The notes under the pieces: model-generated | Told to the model about the DNA's origin: nothing | The model's input: the letters and a program-made list of their open reading frames with translations, nothing else | Database searches by the model: none | Assembly: GCA_037893245.1 (NCBI GenBank) | Contig: JBAIAA010000608.1 | Coordinates: 186,001-250,000, forward strand | DNA from: Crossaster papposus | Lineage: Eukaryota > Echinodermata > Asteroidea > Velatida > Solasteridae | Direction: 5' to 3' | Length of the DNA: 64,000 nt | In this document: piece after piece, positions 30,401-38,949 of the stretch | How the letters are laid out: each line of letters opens with the position of its first letter | Position numbering within the stretch: position 1 is the stretch's first letter | Translations under genes and position numbers: made by a program

Positions 30401-32495
30401 GTGTGTGACGTACTACCCATGACGATTTACTCGGGTCGATCGTGTGCGTGCATTTTTACCGTACAATGCAATGCGGAATAACAGCGGACAAGCTAGGCTA
30501 TATTTTGGTACAACTATTTTCGACCGAAAAACAGCGAAAAATGTCCGATAGCAGCGAGTATTGGGAAGACCACAGTATAGATGAGGAAGAGGCATTTCGT
30601 GGAGGTACTTCTGAGGACAGTGATGGCAGCTCTAGCGATGAGGGGAGCTCACCAGACGAGGGGAGCTCACCTGCTGATGACTCTGCGGCCACGGCAGACC
30701 CGGCGGTTGCCGATGACTCGGCCGACGTAGAAGCAGTAGGCCTGGTGGTAGTACTAGTACGAATTCTCTCGATGTTTGGCGCTTTCAATGTGGGGATCGA
30801 TCCAGGCTTCAAACGAAACTTTGTTGTCAATCCCAGTGATTTTTTCAAAGCACTTGAAGGTTCAACACAGTCCTCTGAAAAATGTGCTGAACAAATCAAA
30901 GGCCTACTTCTTTCCGAGAAGGTGAAATCCTTTCGTGTAATATTTACGAACTTCACCCATTCCTTTGATAAACGCAGGATCCCGCGGAAATTGCACAAAA
31001 TGAATCTCTGGATTCTTCGAACAATTTCTCGTGCATCCACCAACACCACATGAAGTTGGCATTATTGTAGCTGAGTGATAGTGATACACTATAAAAAAAA
31101 AGATTCGTAAAAACTTCATGCCTCTGCATGAAAACGCATACATAATACACACGGAATAACATGGCGTCTTTTGTTTACTCTCGGTTGCTCATGGGTAGTA
31201 CGTCATCACTTTTCGCTGGTTTACAAGTCCGCTGGTACTATATCGTGGATTTCATTATTGTGGTTTTCAGTGGATCTTTGCCGGGAACCAGTACAGGGCG
31301 GGAAATTTCAAAATCGAAGAATCGAGGTCTAATTTTGTCGGTCAAATTGCAACAAAATTATTTAGAGAAAAACATGACCGTAACAATAAAGTGTTACCTG
31401 AACACAACATAAACAAGGTCCGATAATAAATTTAATGTGTGAGTTTTCGTTGTAGTCCATCTTTAATGAGTCCAATGTTCGCAATTGTTCGGGCAGATTA
31501 TTCCAAATATTTGCACCACTCACAGCGAAACTTGTGGCGTAGCATTCTTTTTTGGCGAAAGGAACTTTCAGTGCCGTGTGGGTTGATTGCCTTGTTTTGC
31601 GAATTACTGTAAGTGGTTTGAAAATATTTGTCATGTACAAAGGAGTCATTTTGTTGATACTTTTGAAGACAAGAATAGCCTTTTTTGACTTGACTCTTTT
31701 TGAAAAAGGGGCCCAATTAAGACGAGCAAACATATCCTCTGAAGGGGTGAGGAAGGTACATTTAAGGATTATCCGCGCGGCTCTTTTGAGACATTTGTTT
31801 AACATATTATCGTGAGATATGTACCTTCCTCCCCACACATGAGTACAACAATACTCTAATGTTGGCATAACTAGACTTACAAATAGTGTGTGCAAGCTGT
31901 TCTGAGGAATACAATCACGGATTCTTCTTAGTATACCTAATTTAGACACCACATTTTTTCTTACGTATTTGACATGTGGGCCCCAACTTAATGCTTCATC
32001 AATAATTACACCCAAACATTTATAAGACTTCACATTTTCAATACGACTACCAGCAATGCATACATTTAAATTAACATTAGATATTTTCTGCCTAGTACCA
32101 ATAAGCATGCATTATGTCTCTGAAGAAGATCTTGTTAAGATCGAAATATTAGGCCCTCTTAACTTATTTGATTTGTAAACAAGTTAGGACTGTTTTAAGT
32201 TTGTGTACATCTCTATGGGATTGTCTTCCAAATGCCTATTTGGAGGTATAATAAATCTCAATTGAATTTCACCTTTTGGCGGGAAGTAATACACACGCGT
32301 ATATTGTGTACAGTCGGTTCGCTAAAAGATCGCAAGGCGACTTACCGGGTGGTTTAGGTTTACTATTTCCCCGGCAACGCTTCTGTATCTCTTGCATGAC
32401 TTGCTTCATCCAGTGATCGGGATTTTCAGGATCAGGTTCCGGTGGGGGACCGAAGTAACACGTCCTCTGCTCGCTCGCCACACCAACCAAGAACA
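18303..32495 (-). CDS. discoidin (F5/8 type C) domain protein, last four exons
   Basis: Exons: 32346-32495, 28116-28260, 22971-23133, 18303-18449, with compatible phases. The last three encode one full F5/8 type C domain of about 150 residues: it opens ECLSPHPLGMEDGTIQDGRI, continues GAWVPNYSANSWLGVDL and VLSGVITQGFDSYYMKRYTV, and closes FVGNTDGNTPVTNLF, KAVRIRPTAWTRSMSLRLEL, then IGCRLD and stop. The two domain-closing cysteines (ECLS and LIGC) are present. Such domains bind phospholipids, glycans or collagen outside the cell. The first exon seen encodes a Pro-rich linker (CYFGPPPEPDPENPDHWMKQ, QEIQKRC) that I do not recognise. Upstream exons, including any signal peptide, are not visible; the Gypsy fossil lies just to the right, so they may be beyond it. 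The exact parent family (neuropilin, coagulation-factor-like, lectin) cannot be told. Confidence 0.88.
18643..18905. mobile_element. 263-bp hairpin MITE with 8-bp target duplication (hAT-like)
   Basis: Ends CACTGACCTC and GAGGTCAGTG; TACTCGAC flanks both sides (18635-18642 and 18906-18913). Inside, a second pair of arms (GTGCAACATGGCGTCACTGC and its inverse) makes the whole element fold on itself. An 8-bp duplication fits hAT. Confidence 0.85.
19016..19340. repeat. 19-bp tandem array, left arm
   Basis: About 16 units of (T/C)GTGCAAGACCCAATTTTT, with AAGACTCAATTTTT variants to the right. Confidence 0.9.
19716..20012 (+). mobile_element. tRNA-derived SINE (GGGTTTTCCTCCCAC family), copy 1
   Basis: A box TTGGTGTAGCGG, B box GGGTTCGAATCC, body with CCCCAGGATATTCTTCTGGG and GGGTTTTCCTCCCACC, tail GGCGTTAAACCCTAAAAACT then (CTCA)n. 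It lies in the spacer of the 2.5-kb fold-back, so it arrived after or with that element. A shorter relative lies at 60397-60570. Confidence 0.85.
20694..20720. repeat. poly-G tract
   Basis: About 26 G with a single break to A at the end. Confidence 0.9.
21165..21450. repeat. 19-bp tandem array, right arm
   Basis: The same 19-bp unit in inverted orientation (TTGCACGAAAAATTGGGTC), fewer units than the left arm. Confidence 0.9.
21513..22129. other. discoidin intron DNA with poly-C tract
   Basis: Poly-C run near 21688-21712. Nothing else recognised. Confidence 0.4.
22130..22829. mobile_element. 700-bp Harbinger-like MITE (GGCCCTGTCACAC ends)
   Basis: Ends AGGCCCTGTCACACTTTTGC and GCAAAGGTGTGACAGGGCCT, with TAA at both borders. 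The ends share the GTCACAC core and target site with the Harbinger transposon at 7373-12260. Interior rich in TACGC and CATACGC words, non-coding. Confidence 0.83.
22971..23133 (-). CDS. discoidin-domain gene, third visible exon
   Basis: 163 nt, acceptor CCATAG, donor GTAAAT. Encodes ANSWLGVDLVESTVLSG through VTDKNGNIK. Confidence 0.9.
23134..24093. other. discoidin intron DNA
   Basis: AT-rich; ends in a TGTGTCTGTG microsatellite near 24065-24085. No gene seen. Confidence 0.4.
24094..24381. mobile_element. 288-bp MITE, copy 2
   Basis: Near-identical to 3062-3349. Here it is flanked on both sides by TCTGTGTG-type simple repeats (24065-24085 and about 24410-24515), not by the 11-bp array. Confidence 0.85.
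24382..25388. other. discoidin intron DNA
   Basis: TGTCTGTC-rich simple sequence to 24515, then AT-rich DNA and a stretch with ATCGGCCCG words at 25175-25280. No gene seen. Confidence 0.4.
26475..27289. mobile_element. 815-bp MITE made of TTACGA-type words
   Basis: Ends CCCTTCACATACACGGATTT and AAATCCGTGTATGTGAAGGG. Almost the whole left half is built from degenerate TTACGA(G/T)TT words on the plus strand; from about 26830 the complementary CGTAA words dominate, then TTACGG again from 27030. Non-coding; no clear target duplication. Confidence 0.83.
27290..27718. other. discoidin intron DNA
   Basis: TACATG repeats at 27535-27600; otherwise nothing recognised. Confidence 0.4.
28116..28260 (-). 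CDS. discoidin-domain gene, second visible exon
   Basis: 145 nt, acceptor CAACAG; the donor GTTGGC is weak but the phase fits the next exon. Encodes ECLSPHPLGMED through GGAWVPNY. Confidence 0.87.
28261..29208. other. discoidin intron DNA
   Basis: A small palindrome of AGGGAGACA / TGTCTCCCT near 29077-29112. No gene recognised. Confidence 0.4.
30202..31462. mobile_element. Kolobok-like DNA element carrying a THAP gene
   Basis: TTAA at 30198-30201 and 31463-31466. The ends AGATGGACTACAACG and CGTTGTAGTCCATCT are 15-bp inverted repeats. A second inverted pair, TGACGTACTACCCATGA near 30404 and its inverse near 31188, lies further in. TTAA targets, 5'-AG ends and a THAP protein are known together from the Kolobok superfamily. 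At 1.26 kb no DDE catalytic domain is seen, so it looks non-autonomous. Confidence 0.75.
30498..31062 (-). pseudogene. THAP-domain protein, one frameshift
   Basis: THAP domains are C2CH zinc fingers that bind specific DNA; transposases of P and Kolobok elements carry them. From the Met at 31062: MPTSCGVGGCTRNCSKNPEI then HFVQFPRDPAFIK, giving the first Cys pair and the FP box. The second half is in another frame: EWVKFVNITRKDF, ICSAHFSEDC (Cys-x2-His), and GSIPTL, a variant of the AVPTIF box. The two halves meet at an AAAGG run near 30965, where one surplus A explains the shift. A Ser/Glu-rich tail follows to a stop at 30498. Total about 190 codons, no catalytic domain. Alternatively a host THAP gene remnant, but the flanking inverted ends favour a transposon gene. 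Confidence 0.78.
32120..32146 (+). ncRNA. hammerhead-ribozyme-like core, Penelope-like copy 1
   Basis: CTGAAGA (CUGANGA box), stem GATCTT-GTT-AAGATC, then GAAA. Hammerhead motifs are known from Penelope-like elements. Stems I and III were not resolved by eye. Confidence 0.5.
32346..32495 (-). CDS. discoidin-domain gene, first visible exon
   Basis: Donor GTAAGT at 32345 with one base left over, matching the next exon. The acceptor at 32496 (CCAAAG) is my best choice because the length fits; the frame stays open further upstream to a Met at 32583, so the 5' border is uncertain. Pro-rich, two Cys. Confidence 0.6.
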
Positions 32496-32583
32496 CTTTG
32501 GAGGTAAAACATGAATGAAACCTTAGAAAAGAGTCCCTGGGGCACAGTGTGGCCTCCATGTGTTCATAGTTTGAACAATCCAC

Positions 32584-32894
32584 TGTTGGAACACAGTGGT
32601 GACGGGATATTTGTATAAGGGGTTGGGGGTTGTTGAGGGCGACACTGTAAGATAGTGCTTATTATATTAAATCGAATTATCGATTAACCTCTTTCCCATA
32701 CTTTCGACGAGTTTGAAAAAACGAAATGACGAAATGAACATTTATTTTTTTCCAAAAATAACGAAACCGAACCACTCTTTTTATGTTTGACTGTTTATTT
32801 AAAATTATAATTCGATTTAAAATTAATTCGAGTGGTCCGCCTGTTTAATTTGATGTTTTACTTTTACGAAATTGGCCGTGAAAACCTCTATTGC
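32584..32894. other. spacer between discoidin gene and Gypsy fossil
   Basis: AT-rich, AATTCGA words; nothing recognised. Confidence 0.4.
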
Positions 32895-33032
32895 ACACAA
32901 ATCATAGTGCTTTCATAGTGTTTTCATAGTATTTTCATAGTGTTTTCATAGTGTTTTCATAGTGTGACCACAGTGTTCCCATAGTATGAACACAGTGTTG
33001 TCATAGTGTTGTCATAGTGTTGTCATAGTGTT
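32895..33032. repeat. 11-bp minisatellite (CATAGTGTTTT)n
   Basis: About a dozen units. The same CATAGTGTTTT variant occurs at 2958-3018 in the Ras intron array, so the two arrays are related. It ends where the GC-rich Gypsy sequence begins. Confidence 0.85.
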
Positions 33033-33539
33033 GTAGACGGCGGCGCGGCAGACGTTTTGTTCCACGCGGAGCGATTCCGAGCTGTGACCGTCGATGCAGC
33101 GGGGGCGGGGCCTCGTCGGGACATCCCTCAGTTGTTCTATACAAATGATATCGAGTCCGTGGGGGGCCCGGCCCGTGCTGTAGACAGCGGCGCGGCAGAC
33201 GGTTCGTTCTGTGGCCGTTGATGCGGCGGGGGCGGGGCCTCGTCGGGACACTCCCAGGGTTTACTACGCTACCCCCAGCGGGGGCGGGGCCTCGCCGGGA
33301 CACCTACAGTCCCTATTTGAGCCCGGTGGGTTTTCAGTCTGAGGACGGCGGCGCGGCCGGCGGGTCGCTTCGCTCGGAGCGTTCGCGGGTCGTGTTCGTC
33401 GACGCAGCTGGGGCAGGGAGTCGTCTGGAGACAGGTCAACAGAACAGCGCCCTCTCAGGGAGCGATGGACTACACATGGAGTCATTGTTCGGGGCCGGCA
33501 GGGAGACGGGAGGCCGCCCCGGGGCGACGGGGCAGGTTT

Positions 33540-34400
33540 TTTCCAGCGAGCCAACGGAGCGGAGTTGCTGCGCACACCAGGCAGTGGAGCGGAGCCGTCG
33601 AGGTTGCACGGGGCAATGGAACAGAGCCGCTGGAGTTGCTCCTCATGGGAAGCAACAGGACGAGGCTGCTTCGCACACAAGGTAATGGGGCGGAGCCATC
33701 AGAGCTGCTCCTCGTGGGAGTCAACGGGGCGGAGCTGCTCCGCACACGATCCAATGGAGCGGAGCCGTCGGCACTGCTCCTCACACAGGCCAATGGAGCG
33801 GTGCCGTCGGCACTGCTCCGCACGGGAGTCAACGGGGCGGAGCTGCTCCGCACACAAGTCAATGGAGCGGAGCTGCTCCACACACAAGCCAATGGAGCGG
33901 AGCCGTCAACGCTGCTCCGCACATGTGTCAATGGAGCAGAGATGCTCCGCGCGCAAACCAATGGAGCGGAGCCGACAATGATGCTCCGCACACAAGTCAA
34001 CGGAGCGGAGCTGCTCTGCACACAATCCAATGGAGCGGAGCCGTCAATGCTGCTCCGCACACAAACCAATGGAGCGGAGCCGTCAATGCTGCTCCGCACA
34101 TAAGTCAATGGAGCGGAGCTGCTCCGCACACGAGCCAATGGAGCGGAGCCGTCAACGCTGATCCGCACACAATTCAAAGGGGCGGAGCCGTCAACGCTGA
34201 TCCGCACACAAGTCAAAGAAGCGGAGCCGGCAATACTGCTCCGCACACAAACCAATGGAGCGGAGCCGTCAATGCTGCTCCGCACACAAGTCAATGGAGC
34301 GGAGCTGCTCCGCACACGAGCCAATGGAGCGGAGCCGTCAATGCTGCTCCGCACACAATTCAATGGAGCGGAGCCGCCAACACTGCTCCGCACACAGGAA
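33540..34400. repeat. 30/39-bp array inside the Gypsy fossil
   Basis: Alternating units CAATGGAGCGGAGCTGCTCC-type (30 bp) and a 39-bp form with a GCCGTCAATGCTG insert. Both lengths are multiples of three. GGAGC...GCTCC makes each unit partly palindromic, so both strands stay open over most of the array. Confidence 0.88.
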
Positions 34401-35299
34401 CAAATGGAAACGGGTAGCCGGAGACCGATGTTGCTCCCGGATAAGTTTGACGGGGTTGCATCCTGGGCAGACTACTTGTTTCATTTTGAAAGCGTCGCGG
34501 CGGTCAACCATTGGAGTGAGGCCGAGAAGACAATGTACCTGGCGTCTCACCTGAAGGGTACGGCCCGGGAAGCACTGGCGGACATGGAGCCGGAGGCACG
34601 GGGGGAATTCTCCTCTATCTTGGAGAACTTTGATCTCCAGTTCGGCGTGACGGCACAGGTCCCATTACATCGGGCCCAGTTGTCCATGCGGACGAGGGGC
34701 CGCGACGAGTCGCTCAGCAGCCTGGGACATTCTATTCGGCGGCTGGTGCTAAAAAGCTACCCAAGACTACCTGCGCAGGCCCGGGAGGACTTGGGCTTGG
34801 AGGCGTTCCGAAAGGCCTTAGGGGAAGAACAGCTGCAGCGTCACATGTTCTCTCGGAAGGCGGAGACCCTGACCGAAGCCATCACGCTGGCGACCGAGAT
34901 GGAGGCGTTCATGAAGTCCCAGGAGTATAGCCAAAAAGGGAAGGCCGGAGCCAGAGACATGAGGTCAGTAGGGCAGCTTCCTACAGGCCTAACGCGGGGG
35001 CTCGGAAGGAGTGCTACGGAAAAAATAAGAAGTGGGTCGCGAGCGGGAGTCGGGATGGTGTACCCCAACTTGGAGGCCACGGATAACTGCCGGGTTGCGG
35101 TCGCCACCGGTCTGTTGGACACCAAAAATGGAACCGTGCCGGTGAGGTCTTCAACCCGACGGCCGACCCGGTGACGATCTACCAGGGCAGCCGGTTGGCT
35201 CTCTTCTCGCCGGTGGAGGAGTTGGACGTGATGGAGCTGACGTGACGTGAGGGACGGCGAGGGTCTGCCGCCGGCCGTGCTCCGGCGGACTCACGGCCG

Positions 35300-36600
35300 G
35301 TGGTTCCTCCTCACCTACAAGACCTCCTGGAGCGAGGAGGGGCGGACCTCAACCGGACCCAACGTTCCCGACTGGTGGGGTTACTGACGGAGTTCGCAGG
35401 AGCATTCAGCGGCCCCGACGGTCGCCTTGGGCACACGGAACTGACCAGACACGCCATCAATACGGGAGACGCGGTGCCTATTCGCCACCCACCCAGGAGG
35501 TTGCCGCTCCACAAGAGGCAAGGGGCCGACCAACAGGTACAGCGAATGCTGCAGGATGGCGCGGTGGAACCCTCCTGTAGCCCCTGGTCGTCGCCAGTGG
35601 TGTTGGTCCGGAAGAAGGACGGGACTGTACGTTTCTGCGTGGACTACCGGAGGGTCAACGAGGTGACAACCAAGGACGCATACCCCATCCCCTGGACGCG
35701 TTAAGCGGAGCCAAGTGGTTCAGTACCCTCGACCTGGCCAGCGGCTACTGGCAGGTCGGGATGGAGAAGGCGGACCGGGAGAAGACGGCCTTCGGCATGC
35801 AGAACGGGCTGTACCAGTTCACCGTTATGCCGTTCGGGCTGTGTAACGTCCCAGCGACGTTCGAGCGCCTGATGGAACAGGTGCTGAAGGGACTACAGTG
35901 GCAAGTGGCGGTGGTTTATCTGGACGACGTGATCGTGTGGGGGACGGACTTCGAGGAGCACCAGAGGAGGTTGGCAGTAGTCCTGGAACGGTTCCGGGCC
36001 GCGGGATTAAGACTCAAGCCAAAGAAGTGTAGCCTCTTCAAGAAGGAGGTGTCCTTCCTGGGCCATCTCGTGTCAGCCGACAGATTCAGGACCGACCCGG
36101 AGAAGGTCGCGGTCATCAGGAGCTGGCCGCGACCCGCGAATCTGACCCAAGTCAGGAGTTTTCAGGGCCTCGCCTCCTACTACAGGCGGTTCATCGTGAA
36201 CTTCGCCGAGATTGCCCGCCCCCTCCACGCCCTGACCACCAAGAGCCAGAGAACGTTCTCTTGGTCGGTCGGTTGCCAGTCAGCGTTCGAACCTCTGAAA
36301 GACGCGTTGACCACAGCGCCGGTGCTGCACCTGGACACAGAGCACCGTTACATCTTTGACACGGACGCCAGCAACTGCACTATCGGAGCAGTGCTGGCAC
36401 AGGAAGGGAAGGAAGGTGAGCAGGTGATCGCGTACGGGAGCCGCACCTTGTCCAAGGCCGAACGCAACTACTATTTCAAACACTACCTCCTCGGCAAACG
36501 GTTCTTGCTCCGAACGGACCACGGATCCATCCGGAGGGGCAGACGGCCAGGTGGATCCAGAGGCTGGGGTGCTACGAGTTCAACGTGAAACACCGGGCGG
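35300..36600 (+). pseudogene. Gypsy reverse transcriptase/RNase H remnant
   Basis: Recognised by the YLDDVIVWG active-site block, FLGHLVSAD and the RNase H start FDTDASNCTIGAVLAQ. Part of the Gypsy fossil. Confidence 0.88.
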
Positions 36601-37830
36601 GAAAGAAGCACACAAACGCCGACGCCGTTTTCAGGATCTCGTGCGGTCAGTGTGGACGTTCGGGCAAGGTCAGCCACGAGTGCTACACCAAGGGACCCCT
36701 TTTGGGAGCCATTGGGGAAGCTGAGCTGGAGGAGACCGCCGCGGTGGAGGGACTCCTGGCGGCTTGGGACCCCGAAGAGCTAAAGCTGGAACAACGCGAC
36801 GACCCGGAGTTGGGCCGGATCGCCCACTGGCTAGAGGATGGGGTTCCCAGACCCGGCTGGTTGGACGTGTCGGACGTGTTTACTTCCGGGAGATGCGACG
36901 TCAGGCGGAGGAGTGGTGCCAGAAGTGCCATAAATGTGGATCCAAGAAGCCGCCCCCTCGACCCCTCCGGGCCCTACTGCAGCAGTACTTGGTGGGTGCG
37001 CCGATGGACCGCATTGCAATCGACCTCACGGGCCGGTTCCCCAAGGGAATACCAGCATCATAGTGGTGGCCGACTACTTTACCAAGTGGGTGGAGGCGTT
37101 TCCGATTCCGGATCAGACAGCGCGCACCGTGGCCAAAACCCTTGTGGAGCAGGTCGTCACCCGGTTCGGGACCCCCCTCGAGATCCACACGGATCAGGGG
37201 AGGGAGTTCGAGGCCCGACTTTTCCAGGACACCTGTCGTCTACTGGGCGTCCACAAGACCCGCACTACGCCGTTCCACCCTCAGTCCGACGGAGTGGTGG
37301 AGCGGTTCAACCGCACCGCCAAGACGATGTTAAGCCTGTTCGTGCAAGAGAACCAGGATGACTGGGACGAACACCTCCCATACGTCATGATGGCGTACCG
37401 TTCTTCCCAGCACGACAGCACCAAGTTCACGCCGAACATGCTCATGCTCGGCCGAGAGGTGCGACTTCCATTGGACTTGGTGGTGGGACAGCCGACGGTA
37501 GAAGCGACGGAACAGGAGTACGTAGACGAGTTGAGGGCGAAGATGGAGCGCGCGCACAAGTTCGCTCGACAGCATCTGAAGGGAAGCCAGACACACCAGA
37601 AGCAACATTACGATCGTATGGGCGGAGGGTGCCGGCTACGAGCCCGGACGTGCCGTGTGGCTCTACACCCCCTCCAAGAAGGTGGGTCGCACGCCCAAGC
37701 TGCAGTGCTGGTGGGACGGGCCTTTCGTGGTATTGAAGAGGACCGACGACGTCACCTACCGGATCCAGAGGTCGCCTCGCGCCAAGGCCAAGGTGGTCCA
37801 TTTCAACCGGCTAAAGCCGTACTTGGGTGA
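36600..37830 (+). pseudogene. Gypsy integrase remnant
   Basis: Recognised by VVADYFTKWVEAFPI, IHTDQGREFE and PFHPQSDGVVERFNRT, which are typical of the Ty3/Gypsy integrase core. Part of the Gypsy fossil. Confidence 0.88.
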
Positions 37831-38124
37831 CGCCCAGGTGGACTGGTGGAGACGCGCTGCAGGGGGCCACCCAGTGGAGCCCAGCCGAGTCACAGAGGAA
37901 GGACAGCCGGAGGCGTCTCCACCCGTTGCGGAGGCGGATGTCGCTCTAGGCGGGCAGGAGAAGACGGGCGCAGATCTAGGGCTGGACGAGCCTGAGGCGG
38001 GGGGGTGCTCAGCCACCTTCTCCGCCGACAGAACCAGGCACCGGGAGGTATACTCGCGCCGGCCGGAAGGTAGTCCGGCCTAGCCGATATTGTCTTGCGT
38101 TAACCAAACTTCCTTCTTCTTCCC

Positions 38125-38300
38125 CCCGCAGGAGGGCTCACTCCCCACTGTGGGAAGGCTTTCACCTGCAGCAGCAACCGCCGCAGGCACATCCGCACCG
38201 CGTGCGAGAAGCTCCACGCGGAGCGCCCGTACGCTTGCGAACGGGGCTGCGGACTGCGGTTCTACCGAGACGACATCCGGGGACGTCACCATCGGTACTG
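38125..38300 (+). other. zinc-finger-like segment downstream of integrase
   Basis: Cys and His spacing resembling C2H2 fingers (CGKAF, RRRHIRTAC, YACERGCGLRF, RHHRYC). Unusual position for a Gypsy element; a fossil part of it or a captured fragment. Confidence 0.55.
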
Positions 38301-38949
38301 CCGGGAGGGGCTGGTTGCCGTGGTGATGGCGGGGATGGACGCCCTAGAGATTCATTCCAGCGTCGACGACATAGAGCTTATCAATCCCGCCGGCCGAGGA
38401 CCTTCTCCGCCTCGCCTCTTCCGACTGGGGAGCCCCGACCTTTCCCACAGCAGGCGGGATCACCCAGCCGCTGCCAGTCCCGCGTCACCGCCCCGGGCCA
38501 AGAGACGACGGGGCCCAGTTCCAGCGGGGGAGCCGGGGGACCACCTCCACTCGGAGCGGCCCTCCCGGCCTCCTCGCACGGAACGGGACGAGCCGACCAG
38601 CCAGCCAAGCCAGGACCAGGAGAGGCTACCTCGGCGCCCCCGGGCCGTTGGTCAGGACAACGGGAACAGGGTCACCGCTCTCGCCACCCAGAAGGAAGCA
38701 GCACCGCCAGACCCTCCCCGCCAACTCGGGCGGGAGGAGGGACGCAGACGGAGCCCCCGACGCCCCCTCCGATGTCGACGCTCCAATGGCGTGGGCAGCC
38801 CCGAGTCTTGCCGGTCGGGTGTCGGGTGGAGCTACTGGACGGGATCTGGATGCATTTGGACACACACGGTGTCATCCGGCGGCCACCTCCCACGTCCTAG
38901 ACGGGAACTTTAACCAGTTTTTGAAGAAGGTATTCGTGCTTGTTCCATA

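Larger units (their letters stand above)
29867..32111 (-). mobile_element. 5'-truncated LINE (CR1/L2/Jockey-like), interrupted
   Basis: 31467-32108 encodes the C-terminal part of a reverse transcriptase: KSYKCLGVIIDEALSWGPHV, LKRAARIILKC, FKSINKMTPLYM, then SGANIWNNLPEQLRTLDSL. On the other side of the inserted element (30197 and below) the frame continues in register for about 10 codons to a stop. The 3' end is an AATAAATAAATAAA-like tail at 29867-29880. Truncated at the 5' side, as usual for LINEs. Confidence 0.85.
29209..32174 (+). mobile_element. Penelope-like element fragment, copy 1, split by a LINE
   Basis: 29209-29866 and 32112-32174 align with 39929-40671 of copy 2. It begins inside the GIY-YIG endonuclease region (FCGVQYVGETKNALK) and includes the 3' tail with the ribozyme-like core. 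The 2.2 kb between the parts is a minus-strand LINE carrying a further insertion. Confidence 0.83.

Noticed and set aside
31161-31412. 83-codon plus-strand open frame upstream of the THAP gene
   Set aside because: No similarity recognised and it crosses the element end region.
33482-34393. 303-codon minus-strand open frame
   Set aside because: Mirror of the partly palindromic 30/39-bp array; no known domain.
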